Below are positions 33,456-42,800 of a stretch of 64,000 nt of DNA, piece after piece; within the stretch, counting starts at the first letter, position 1, and every line of letters starts with the position of its first letter. The notes beneath the pieces were generated by a model. That model searched no databases, was not told the DNA's origin, and was given only the letters and a program-made list of their open reading frames with translations. The position numbers were made by a program, and so were the translations under genes. This DNA comes from Bradyrhizobium sp. CCGB12 (GTDB lineage Bacteria > Pseudomonadota > Alphaproteobacteria > Rhizobiales > Xanthobacteraceae): contig NZ_JANADO010000001.1 in the NCBI RefSeq assembly GCF_024199845.1, forward strand, positions 4,526,001 through 4,590,000, given 5' to 3'.

Positions 33456-34495
33456 GGCCGCGCCTGCGCGCTGCGCGCCTTGCTATCCAACCATTCCTGC
33501 GCGGCTTGGAAGCGGGTGAGCCCGGGGACGGTCGCGGCGAGATTGATCGACCGCCATTTCGGATCGAAGCCCGGTGCCTGCAGACGGTCAACGCGCGAGA
33601 ACAGGTAATCGACAAGGCGCGCCACGCGCTGATAGCGATTCGAACGTGACGGCCAGTTGAAGGCAACGAGAGCTGTCGGCACGGCGATGGTCGAGACCCG
33701 CTCACCCTGCTTGATCAGATTGGGATACTCGGTGGCGTCCAGGGTCGCGGGCAGATAATAGTCCTCGAACTTCCTGTCGTAAGCCACCGGCAGAAATTTG
33801 AATCCCGTCTCCCAGCGGCCGCGTACAAAGGCATCGACGGGTTTCGACGTGATGAACACGACGGCCGACATCTCGCCTTTGCGCATCTGTTCCAGGGCAA
33901 CCTGGTGCGGAATGAATGTCTTTTCGACATCGATGCCGAGACGGCTGAAGATCAGCGGTCCCGAATACGCCGCTGCGGTACCCTGGGTATTGAAGTTCAC
34001 CTTCTTGCCGGCAAGATCCTGCAGGCTGGTGATCTCGGGCCGCACGAAAATGTGCAGCTCGGACGGGAAGAGATTGAGCAGGTACGTGATGCGACTTTGG
34101 ATCTGCGGCACCTGAATCTTGTATTCATCGAGCGCGTCGGAATTGATGATGGCGGTATCGACACCACGCAAATAAAGCAACGCATTGAGATTGTCGGTGG
34201 CCCCCCGCGTGACGATCGGCAGAAGATGCATATCTGCGCCATCGTCGACGACGCGGGCCATTTCCGCGGCAAGGCGGATCGGTGCGCCCTCGAGCAGACC
34301 GCCGGCCAGCCCGACGGTCCAGGCGTTCATCCGGTCCTTTTCCTTCTCCTGCGGGAGGGGTCGCCGAACGAGCTGCGCATCGGCCTTGGCATTCCTCGCG
34401 GTTTGGGCTTCCAGGGAAGCCGTCTGAAGCATCATCGCGACCGGCATCAACCCGGCGAGCAGCAACAACGAGAGTGACTTTGGCAGCTTGTTCAT
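33452..34495 (-). CDS. TAXI-family TRAP solute receptor, orphan
   Basis: A 347-residue exported binding protein. Residues 1-31 are a signal peptide (ASLEAQ). The TAXI-type fold then shows WTVGLAGGLLEGAPIRLAAEMARVV, then LPIVTRGATDNLNALLYLRGVDTAIINSDAL, FVRPEITSLQDLAGKKVNFNTQGTAA and VALEQMRKGEMSAVVFITSKP. TAXI receptors normally feed a DctQM-type pump. None is adjacent, so it is an orphan, perhaps a sensor. Its stop overlaps the start of the VasI-like gene by 4 bases. Confidence 0.85.
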   Translation of the reverse strand: MNKLPKSLSLLLLAGLMPVAMMLQTASLEAQTARNAKADAQLVRRPLPQEKEKDRMNAWTVGLAGGLLEGAPIRLAAEMARVVDDGADMHLLPIVTRGATDNLNALLYLRGVDTAIINSDALDEYKIQVPQIQSRITYLLNLFPSELHIFVRPEITSLQDLAGKKVNFNTQGTAAAYSGPLIFSRLGIDVEKTFIPHQVALEQMRKGEMSAVVFITSKPVDAFVRGRWETGFKFLPVAYDRKFEDYYLPATLDATEYPNLIKQGERVSTIAVPTALVAFNWPSRSNRYQRVARLVDYLFSRVDRLQAPGFDPKWRSINLAATVPGLTRFQAAQEWLDSKARSAQARP

Positions 34496-34558
34496 GTCGT
34501 CCCCTTCTCGATCAGCCAGCGCAACCTTTCGTCCCGCAGGACGGCAACACGTCCATTC

Positions 34559-36187
34559 TCAGCGATGCAGCGCATCGAGCCGTTCCTTGGCGCCGGGAAT
34601 TCCGCCCCTTTGCGCCTTCGCGTAGAGCTCTCGCGCCTTGGCCGCTTCACCGCGCGTTCCATAGGTCCCCCAGGCGGACAGAACCGCGGGATCATATGTC
34701 TCCGCGAGCATGAAGCTTGCCTGCGCAATGCCCTTCTCGGCCGCGAGCTCGAGTACAATCCGCGCCGCACCAATATTTCCCTGATCGAGCAACGCCCTGG
34801 CGCGCGGGATCAATCGGGCCTCCGCCTCGATCTGGTTTGCGGCTGTCGGCGTCTCCGCGACAGTCACGTCCACGTGCTGCGTCGTCGGCAAGATCGCGCC
34901 TTGGAATGTTTGCCCCATCGTGAGGCGTACATTGGCAAGGCTCCATGCCGATGCGCGGTCTCTTTCCCGAGCTTCGCTTCTGCTCCGCTCCCGTTGCAGC
35001 GACTGCCGCAGTTCGGCAATCTCCCGGCTCGCGGCCTCTCTCTGCTGCGAGATCGCCTCGTTCGCCTCGCGCAATTGCGCGTTCCGGGTTTCGATCTCAT
35101 GGCGCGCTTCGGCAAGGTCCCTCGCCAGCGCGGCCGCATGTGCCTGGGTCTCTTCGAGAGCGCGGCGTTGTTGTTCGTCATTGGCCGCCGCCGCTTTGGC
35201 CTCGGCGACGAGGTCGGCGTTCTTCTGCTGGGCATCCTGCAAGGACTGCCGCAGCTCCGCGGTTACCCGCTCCGCCGCCTCGCGTTGCTCCGCGGCTGCA
35301 GCTGAAGCTTCCGATCCGCGAGGCATTGCGGCAAGTTCGCTCGCGAGTGCGGCAGCACGTGATTGCGCCTCCTGGCGTTGCTGCTCGGCGCTCGCCGATG
35401 CGGCCTGCGCGGCGTTGGCCTGCCTCACGAGGAGGGCGCTCCTTTGCCGCTCCTGCTGCAGAGACTGCTGAAGTTCTGCGATCTCCGCCGCCGCCGCATC
35501 TCGCTGCTGCGCGGCCACATCGTCCGCGTTGCGCGATTGTGCGGTACGGGTGTCGATCTCGCCGCGGGCTCCGGCAAGGTCGTTCGCGAGCTCGACGCCG
35601 CGGGCCTGCTCCTGTTGGAGGGATTTCCGCAGCTCCTCCGCGGCCACTTCCGCCGTGCGCGTCCGCTGGACCGCCTCGTCAAGCTCCTTGCGCGCCTCGA
35701 CCAACTCATTGGCGAGTGCTGCACTGCGCGGAGCGTCTTCGTCCAGCCGCCGCTGGACTCGCACCACGCTTGCCGGTTCCGCTTCCACCAGGGCTCCGGT
35801 CGCTTCGCGCTGAAAGACTGCCGGCGATCCGGTCGTGATGTCAGGCCGCTGATCGAGGCTGAGGGCGCGCTCGCCACCGGCGCGCGTCACTTCCGGACGG
35901 GGCTGCGCGTCGAATGGCCTGAGCACACCGAGCAGGGAAGCCCCGACGAAGATGGCGGAGATCAGAATTGCAGCCGCCACGAACGAACTGCCCGATCGTT
36001 CGTCCCCTGGATCGACATCCTCGGTTGCGAGGTACCAATGGATGGGCGCACCGTTGATTGGTGAGCCGTCCTGCCAGACCCATTTGCCCGCCTCGGGTGA
36101 CCAGTGGCCGACCTCGACAGCACCGGTCGCATCTTCCAGCCAGATGTCGTCTCCATTCTTCGGTGCAGTATCAATCGGTCGGCGCAT
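34559..36187 (-). CDS. membrane-anchored coiled-coil protein with Sel1-like tail
   Basis: A 542-residue protein. Residues 1-65 form a small N-terminal domain with the PIDTAPKNGDDIWLED motif also seen in DUF551-like proteins. One membrane span lies at about 68-90 (FVAAAILISAIFVGASLLGVL). Residues about 140-420 are a long coiled coil rich in Ala, Glu, Gln and Arg, with repeated units such as EIAELRQSLQRE and ELQQSLQQERQ. Residues about 455-542 are Sel1/TPR-like (GNIGAARIVLELAAEKG, then AKARELYAKAQRGGIPGAKERLD). It is probably an envelope scaffold. It is the first gene after an AT-rich promoter and leads the TAXI/VasI/DsrE/ABC-receptor series. Confidence 0.8.
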   Translation of the reverse strand: MRRPIDTAPKNGDDIWLEDATGAVEVGHWSPEAGKWVWQDGSPINGAPIHWYLATEDVDPGDERSGSSFVAAAILISAIFVGASLLGVLRPFDAQPRPEVTRAGGERALSLDQRPDITTGSPAVFQREATGALVEAEPASVVRVQRRLDEDAPRSAALANELVEARKELDEAVQRTRTAEVAAEELRKSLQQEQARGVELANDLAGARGEIDTRTAQSRNADDVAAQQRDAAAAEIAELQQSLQQERQRSALLVRQANAAQAASASAEQQRQEAQSRAAALASELAAMPRGSEASAAAAEQREAAERVTAELRQSLQDAQQKNADLVAEAKAAAANDEQQRRALEETQAHAAALARDLAEARHEIETRNAQLREANEAISQQREAASREIAELRQSLQRERSRSEARERDRASAWSLANVRLTMGQTFQGAILPTTQHVDVTVAETPTAANQIEAEARLIPRARALLDQGNIGAARIVLELAAEKGIAQASFMLAETYDPAVLSAWGTYGTRGEAAKARELYAKAQRGGIPGAKERLDALHR

Positions 36188-36335
36188 GTATCACGCCTCT
36201 CTTGATAGCAGCTCCAATGGAACGGATGGCCCAGCCTGTTCGCATGGTTGCAATACTCGACAAGAACACGCATAGATCGAAACGACGTCAGGGCGGCGCG
36301 CGCCTCGAATATTTAATTTATTGAATATATAATTT

Positions 36336-36364
36336 CATATAAAATTAACCCTTTGCAAAGTCAA
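36336..36364 (-). promoter_or_regulatory. housekeeping-type promoter in AT-rich block
   Basis: On the minus strand TTGACT, 17 bases, TATATG gives a good -35/-10 pair about 150 bases upstream of the coiled-coil gene. The surrounding 36308-36372 stretch is strongly AT-rich, unlike anything else in this window. Confidence 0.7.
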
Positions 36365-36499
36365 ATTAAATCGTCCGGTGTCGGCGCAGCCGGCACCGGG
36401 GAGCGTCCCCGAAATCGGCCCAAGTTGGGTCAGTGCCGGTGGCAGACGGAGCATGCAGGGCCCGTTCATCGCTCCGCTTCGAGAGGCTGCGATTTGCTC

Positions 36500-36700
36500 A
36501 CTGCGCGGGCAAGCTGGTCAGCGCCTCTTCGTTTTGGGCGCTGCAGGCGGCGTCGGCATCACCGCCGTTCAAGTTGAAAGTTGCTGGGCGCACGCGTGAT
36601 CGCGGCGGCATCGACCGAAGACAACCGCAGGTTTGCGATCAGGTTCGGCGCGGACGCCGCTCTGGACGATACGGCTGAGGTGAAGCGACGAACTCAATGA
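36500..36700 (+). pseudogene. frameshifted remnant of a quinone oxidoreductase (zinc-type ADH family)
   Basis: One frame reads RGQAGQRLFVLGAAGGVGITAVQVE, the nucleotide-binding start of a Qor-like enzyme. The next frame continues at 36573 with LLGARVIAAASTEDNRRFAI and RFGADAALDDTAE before a stop at 36698-36700. A single missing base near 36571-36574 (GAAAGTTG) explains the break; adding one base gives VEKLLGARV. Both ends of the gene are absent. It is therefore a dead fragment of about 65 codons. Confidence 0.8.
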
Positions 36701-36701
36701 G

Positions 36702-36737
36702 TTGACAGGCGGTCACGGCGCCTGATGCATCGACATC
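36702..36737 (+). promoter_or_regulatory. possible promoter of the cyclase gene
   Basis: A canonical TTGACA -35 at 36702-36707 with a poor -10 (ATGCAT) 17 bases later. A start near 36737 would leave a leader of about 30 bases to the ATG at 36769. Confidence 0.35.
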
Positions 36738-36768
36738 GCTATGGGCTTCGACAACTCAAACATGTATT

Positions 36769-39700
36769 ATGGCGGCAGTGGCCGGTGCGGATCCGCCGTG
36801 CCTGGCCTTCACAGGCGAGCCGGGGTTCACCACGATGGACAAGCAGCCCCTGGAAGCCGCGAACGGCGCACGCCATCGTTTGACGGTGCTCTTCTCAGAT
36901 CTGGCCGGCTCCACTGTTTTAGGCAGGGAAATGGAGGCTGAGCATTATGCCGAACTCTTGAGCCAGTTGCGAGATATCTGGCGTCGGTCAGCAGCCAAGC
37001 ATGGCGGCCGCGTGATCAGAACGCAGGGTGACGGCGCTCTTATCATCTTTGGTTACCCCCTATCCAGCGAGGATGACGGCCGGCGAGCGGCAGAGGCAGC
37101 CCTCGACATCCACGAATGGGTTGGCCAGATACGGCACGACGCCTTGCCCGTTTCTTCTCTGCCGTTGCAAATGCACTCGGGGATTCATGCAGGCACGTTG
37201 CTACTCACGGAAGGCGATATCGAGTCCGGTCGGCTGGATCTGATCGGCGATGTGGTCAACACAGCGGCCCATTTGTCGCATCATGCCGCTGCCGGCCAGA
37301 TACTTACCAGTCTAGGCGCGCTTGGCCGATATGAGAATTTCTTCAGGCTCGAGCAGCACAAGGCGGATTTCGGTATCGCGCTTGGAGTCCAGAACGTACG
37401 CGTCATCGGCGGACGAAGTCCAACCCTAGGGAGCTTCGAGGAAGCCACTGCTCGCGGCTTGACGCCCTTCATAGGGCGCGAAGTGATCATGGGCCTCTTG
37501 TTGGATTTCCTCGAAGCAAGACAGCCAAACCCGGCACGTTGCGCCGTAGTCGTCGGTCGCCCCGGCCTCGGCAAGACGCGCCTGCTCGAGAACATCCTAC
37601 GACAGTATGACGGCAGAGCCACCACGCTGTTGCGCGGCAGTTGCGAGAGCTATCTCGGGGCCGAGGTCTTGCAGCCCTTCCTGCAGATATTGCGGGCTTT
37701 GCTCCGAGCACAAGCGGAAAAGCCGGTAGCCGGGGCGACAAAATCCGTCCGGGATGTGCTGCAGCCTGCCCTGGCAGAATTAGGCCCGCGCGCCGAAACC
37801 ATCCTTGGCCTGATATCGGATAATGCCGAAGGCGCCGGTAGCCGCTTCGCCGCCGGTCTCTTGATCGGCGATCTCACGGCGTTCTTTACCGCCATCGCAG
37901 CCAAGCACCCCGTGGTGCTCGTGATCGATGATTGGCAGTGGGCCGATGACGCGAGCCGCCAGTTGCTGGAAGCGTTGCTACGGGCACCCCATGGTCCTCG
38001 TGTTCTTCTGGCCAGCCGTCCCCGCGAAGACGGCACTGCCTGGATTTCCGGCGCACTGCATCTCACGTTGGAGCCGTTCAAGGGATCCGAAACGGACCTC
38101 GCCGCGCGGCGCTGGTTGCCCCAGGCCGACCCCTTCCTGATTGCCCGAATTCACGACTATGCAGGTGGCGTGCCGCTGTTCATTGAAGAACTCTGCCATT
38201 CGGTCTCTGCCGGAAACCTCGACTCATGGGAGGGCCGCGGTACGCAAGGCTGGGTCGGCACACTGGTGGCCTCGCGCCTCGATCGCCTACCGCCAGCGCA
38301 GGTGGAAGTCGTGCGTGCAGCGGCGGTCATAGGCAACGCCGTGCCGTTCGGATTGCTGGTTTCAGCTTGCGGCGGCGCACCCGATGAGACGACGTTGAGA
38401 GCGTTGGCGGACGCGGATTTTCTTTATGTTGACCCGGCGGGCACCGGACTTCGCTTCAAGCACGGCATCACCCGGGACGCCGTGTATGATACCATCGGCC
38501 TGCGCCAACGGCGCGCTTTGCATGAACGCATCGAAGCCGCGCTTCTGGCGCGCTCCGAACAAGCCGATCGCGAAGACACGTTCGAAGCCCTGGCCTACCA
38601 CTCTCGCGGCGCGGGCCACTGGGAAAGCGCAGCTCATTACGCCGAACGCGCCGGTGACAAGGCCATGGCCGCGTTCGCGCTGGACCGCGCGCGCGAACAG
38701 TACCTCGTCGCCATGGAGACGCTGGACCGCGTGTCCAATCGCACCCGCGCCCAGTCTTTGCGCTGGTGCCTTTTGGTCAACAAGCTGGGTATGGCCAGCA
38801 TTTTCGATCCGCTTTCGTTGACGGGCGACCTCACCAATTTCGAACAAGCAGTGAAGCTGGCGCACTCGCTCGGCGACCCGAACACGATGTCGCGCGCACA
38901 TTACTGGCTCGGATACATGTGCTACGCCTTCGGACGCTTCCGGGAGGGCGAGCGCCACTCACGGCGCGGACTGGAGTTGGCGCACGAGGTCGGGGACGGG
39001 CGCTTGGCGGCTCAAATCGAAGCTTCACTGGGACAGGTACTCGCTGCCACCTGTCACTACGAAGAGGCGGTTGCGCTGCTGGACGCCGCCGTGTCAGCCA
39101 AGCAGCAGCGCAGCCGGTCGGGCGGCAGCATCGCCGTCGGCTCGGCCTACGCACTCTCGTGCAAGGCGAGCGTGCTCGCCGATCGAGGCGAATTCGAACA
39201 TGCGGGTGTTTGCCTTGATGAGGCAATGAGCTTGCTCGGAGAATCGATGCATCCGGTGGCCAATTCCGTGCGCAATTGGGTGGCGGTCTCTCTGGTCTGG
39301 CAAGGACGCTGGGAGGAAGCAGAACGCGTCGCGGCCGAGAGCGCGCGAATTGCCGAGAATACTCATGCCCTGCTGCTTCTGGTCGTTTGTCGTGCGGCCG
39401 CCGGCTTTGCTCGTTGGGCGCGGACGAGGGAGCCGGCAGGTCTCCAACAACTGCGCGATGCGGTCCATTGGATAGAAGCGCGCGGTGGCAAATTCTACTC
39501 CTCCCTTTACTACGGCTGGCTGACCGAGGCCTGTGCCACGGAGGGCGACATCGTCAATGCAAGACGATACGCTGCTCACGTCTTGCGTCGCACGCACGAG
39601 GGCGAGCGGCTCGGCGAAGCGGCAACATGTCGAGCCCTGGCGCGACTGGCCGCGGCACGCAACGATTTCGCTACCGGCGAGCGCTGGATGCAGCGGGCAG

Positions 39701-39891
39701 ACCGTTCCGCGAGGCTGCGCAACTCCCTGCGCGAAACCGCATTAAACCAAACTGTTTTGGCCGAAATCCAAGCTCGTCGGGGCAACGCCGAAAGGGCGCG
39801 CCTGACAATGACTGAGGCGGCCTCGAAGCTGCAGGCACTCGATATGTGCTGGCACGCGACGCAGGCGAATCGCTGGCTGGAATCCGGCTGA
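36769..39891 (+). CDS. adenylate/guanylate cyclase-domain AAA-ATPase with TPR-like repeats
   Basis: 1040 residues from the ATG at 36769, or 1018 from the ATG at 36835; neither has a strong ribosome site. In the shorter numbering, a class III cyclase domain spans 14-195: metal Asp22 (LFSDLAGST), Arg62 where adenylate cyclases usually have Lys, Asp66 (TQGDGALIIF) and Asp139 (IGDVVNTAAH). The transition-state Arg of N-x3-R is His146. An AAA/STAND ATPase follows (Walker A GRPGLGKT at 241-248, Walker B VVLVIDDWQWAD). A long helical, TPR-like region fills about 560-1018. This architecture is known for cytoplasmic signalling proteins. It ends with no gap against the opposite DyP-P450-SGNH gene. Confidence 0.88.
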   Translation: MAAVAGADPPCLAFTGEPGFTTMDKQPLEAANGARHRLTVLFSDLAGSTVLGREMEAEHYAELLSQLRDIWRRSAAKHGGRVIRTQGDGALIIFGYPLSSEDDGRRAAEAALDIHEWVGQIRHDALPVSSLPLQMHSGIHAGTLLLTEGDIESGRLDLIGDVVNTAAHLSHHAAAGQILTSLGALGRYENFFRLEQHKADFGIALGVQNVRVIGGRSPTLGSFEEATARGLTPFIGREVIMGLLLDFLEARQPNPARCAVVVGRPGLGKTRLLENILRQYDGRATTLLRGSCESYLGAEVLQPFLQILRALLRAQAEKPVAGATKSVRDVLQPALAELGPRAETILGLISDNAEGAGSRFAAGLLIGDLTAFFTAIAAKHPVVLVIDDWQWADDASRQLLEALLRAPHGPRVLLASRPREDGTAWISGALHLTLEPFKGSETDLAARRWLPQADPFLIARIHDYAGGVPLFIEELCHSVSAGNLDSWEGRGTQGWVGTLVASRLDRLPPAQVEVVRAAAVIGNAVPFGLLVSACGGAPDETTLRALADADFLYVDPAGTGLRFKHGITRDAVYDTIGLRQRRALHERIEAALLARSEQADREDTFEALAYHSRGAGHWESAAHYAERAGDKAMAAFALDRAREQYLVAMETLDRVSNRTRAQSLRWCLLVNKLGMASIFDPLSLTGDLTNFEQAVKLAHSLGDPNTMSRAHYWLGYMCYAFGRFREGERHSRRGLELAHEVGDGRLAAQIEASLGQVLAATCHYEEAVALLDAAVSAKQQRSRSGGSIAVGSAYALSCKASVLADRGEFEHAGVCLDEAMSLLGESMHPVANSVRNWVAVSLVWQGRWEEAERVAAESARIAENTHALLLLVVCRAAAGFARWARTREPAGLQQLRDAVHWIEARGGKFYSSLYYGWLTEACATEGDIVNARRYAAHVLRRTHEGERLGEAATCRALARLAAARNDFATGERWMQRADRSARLRNSLRETALNQTVLAEIQARRGNAERARLTMTEAASKLQALDMCWHATQANRWLESG

Positions 39892-42800
39892 TCAAGCGGT
39901 GATGACGAGCTCCCTCAGCTTCGCGGCGATCACCGCTGCCAGCACGTCGAAGCCCTCGTCGTTGGCATGCAGCTCGTTGTCCCAGAGCGTTGCGTAATTC
40001 GCCGGGTCTCCGAAGCGCTCGGCTAACTTCCCGGTCAGGTTGACGTGATAGATCTTTCGATGGTCATCCGCCAAACGCGCAATCATGTCGTTGAGCCGAT
40101 TGATCAAGCGCCGCATGACCTCTCTGGCCCGTGTCAGATCCGCACTGCCGGTCGGGAAAGCGGGGATGTTGTAGCCGCGCTGGGCGAGGATGGGCTGAAT
40201 CCACGGACCCGCAAAAACATGACCTCCGAAATCCAGGAGGGGGCGGCCGTCAGGGATCGGATGATCGTAGCCGTGAATCAGGATTGGAATGCTGGTGACC
40301 GACCGAACAGCGTCGATGATCTTCTCATAGTATCCGCGCAGTTCCATGTCGATGAATTTATGAACCTCTGTCTCGACAACCGCATCCGGGTCTGTTGACT
40401 GCGTCAACAACCTGTATAGCGGGGCCGGCTTCGGAGGATTCGCGAGCAGGTCCGGGGTGACCACGTCATTGCCGCCACCGCCGAGCAGCAACGCCCTCGG
40501 CGGATTGGCTCCCGGACTCAAAAGAAACGCTTTCACTTGGGCGAGATAGTCCTCGTCGGCCATTTGGGCCAGCCGCATGCCTGGGCTCGCGGCGTAATCT
40601 CCACCGACAAAACTGTATCCGAGTTTACGAAGGGAGGAAGCTAGATCACTCCAACGCTCGATGTCGCACAACCAGGAATCGCCTATCGTCATCAGCGGCG
40701 CCGCCAGGCTTCGGTTACGCTCGCCGCGCAACTGGAAAGCTTGAGCATCTCTGAAACGAGCAAGGCGCTGGGCTCGATACATGACATCGGCGCGGGTGCG
40801 GGCTGTGGTCGCAGGTCGATCCCCGCGGGGCTCGAAACGTCCATCCAGCGACAGCGTCAGCGGACCGGGCCCAGCCCGCAGCGGGAGTGGCGATTCCACC
40901 AGAGCGCTGAAAAAGCCCAGCATCACGGCCAGGGCCGGGTCTGCACCGGGGCAAGCATGTGTCGGATGCGAAGCCGCTCTGCGGTTTCCGCCAAACGACT
41001 GATAAAGCCCGGACGTTCCCTCCTGAAGACTTTGCTGAGTTGCGGAGATCGCGCTCAGGACGACGATCTCACCACGCGCAACGTTCACCCGATCGGGACC
41101 TTCGCCTATCGTGTGCGCGACCGCTGCGGTTCGCCACAGCACGTCGGGCGCCGTGCGCAGTTGCATCGCCGGGATGAAGTCGGCGCCGAGGCGGCTGCAG
41201 GCGTTCACGAAACCAGAGGCCTCGGATCCGCCAAGCCGCGCGCGCAGTTTCCACAGGTTGCCCTCGCGCAGCCACTCGTTCAGTATCCGCAGGACATTCC
41301 CGTTGACCGTAGGAACGAACCCGATCACGGCTCCGATAAGTGTGCGTGCCGCGAAATCGAGATCTCGGCCCGGTTCGGACTCCAGTATCGCTCGCGCTAT
41401 GGGCGCATCGATGTGCGGATGAGCACGCAAGAAATCCTTCATCGCACCGCGCAGGAAGACGCCATGCTCCTCGCCGATCTCCTTCACTTCCTGCCCCGGG
41501 CGCGGCTGAAAGAAATAGCGCGAAGGCGCAATGAAATGACCAGGGTAGTTCGGCGGTTCACCAGGCTTCCAATCCCAGCGGAAACCACTGCGGAAGAAGA
41601 AATTGCCGTCCTGAGAAAGCCCGAACCAACTCTCGCAGAAATCGGCTAGCAGCGGGTCGACAAGCTCTCGCACGTCCAGCGTCAGGTCCCAGGTCGGTTC
41701 TCCGTCGTCCCTCGCGTAGTCCTTGGCCTCATCGACCAGCGCTTGCAGGGCAATCGCAGTTGACTCTCGTGCCTTCCTGAACGCCGCCTCCTTGTCGAGA
41801 GCCATGATGGCGCCGTTGCAGGCTGCGGAGTCGCGACTATAGGCCGGATCGTGAGCATCAAGCCCGAGATAAATCTCTCCAAACGATTCGTGCATGCGAG
41901 GCAGATAGCCGTTCACCGACAGGCTTCCGCTGGTGTTCAGCAACGCATCGTCGTAAAGCTTTCGCTCCGCGACGAGAACCCCAAACGGGGTTTTCAGCAC
42001 GCCACCGTGACGCTCGCGAATCGCCGCCCAGATCGACGCTGTGGTGAAATCGGTGGCCACGTCGGGATCTTCGAGCGCCGTCTTCCAAGCGGTGATGGCC
42101 TCCTGCGCACCGAGGCGCTTTTCGATGCTCTGCAACCGGTTGATTTCTGCCTCGCCCTGCGCCGCACTCCAGGACACGGTCGATCGGCGGCCTGGGGTCT
42201 CGGCGGCGCGCTCTTGCAGCATCGAGAGCGCGGTCTTGGAGGGCGCGAACAAATAAGCTCCCCACTCCAGCCGGACGAACGGACGAGGTTCGTCGTGAAG
42301 CTTGTCGGATCCGTCAAGCGCGACTCGAACGGTCTTGCCCTGATCATCATAGCGAAAGTAACGGCGCCGGCCGGCTTCGGCCAAGCCTGTGAGCGGGTCG
42401 CTCGATCCCGAATACGACCCTGAACTGTTGCCGCCGCTAAGCCAGCGCTGCAGGAGCTCGAACTGCTCGCCGAGGCTGGAATTGTAGGCCATGAATATCA
42501 GGCCACGTTCCTGATCGAGACTTGCGGGGTCTGCCGCGTCGACCGCAGGTCCATAGGACATGCCGCGACGAACGATGCGCGGTGGCCGACTGCCTTTCGC
42601 AGGCATCGTGGTCCGCGGATTGGCCCGCCGAATGTGTGCATGGAGAGGACACTCCGCGCCCGATCGGTCGTTGTTGAAATGGAAATTGTTGGACTGGGGA
42701 TCCACAGCATCCGCTAACGGCTGTCCGGCCTTCGGGGTGCCGCCGGGCCATCGGCCCATCATTTTCGCCTTCAACTGGTCACGGGTCTGCGGATGGCCAG

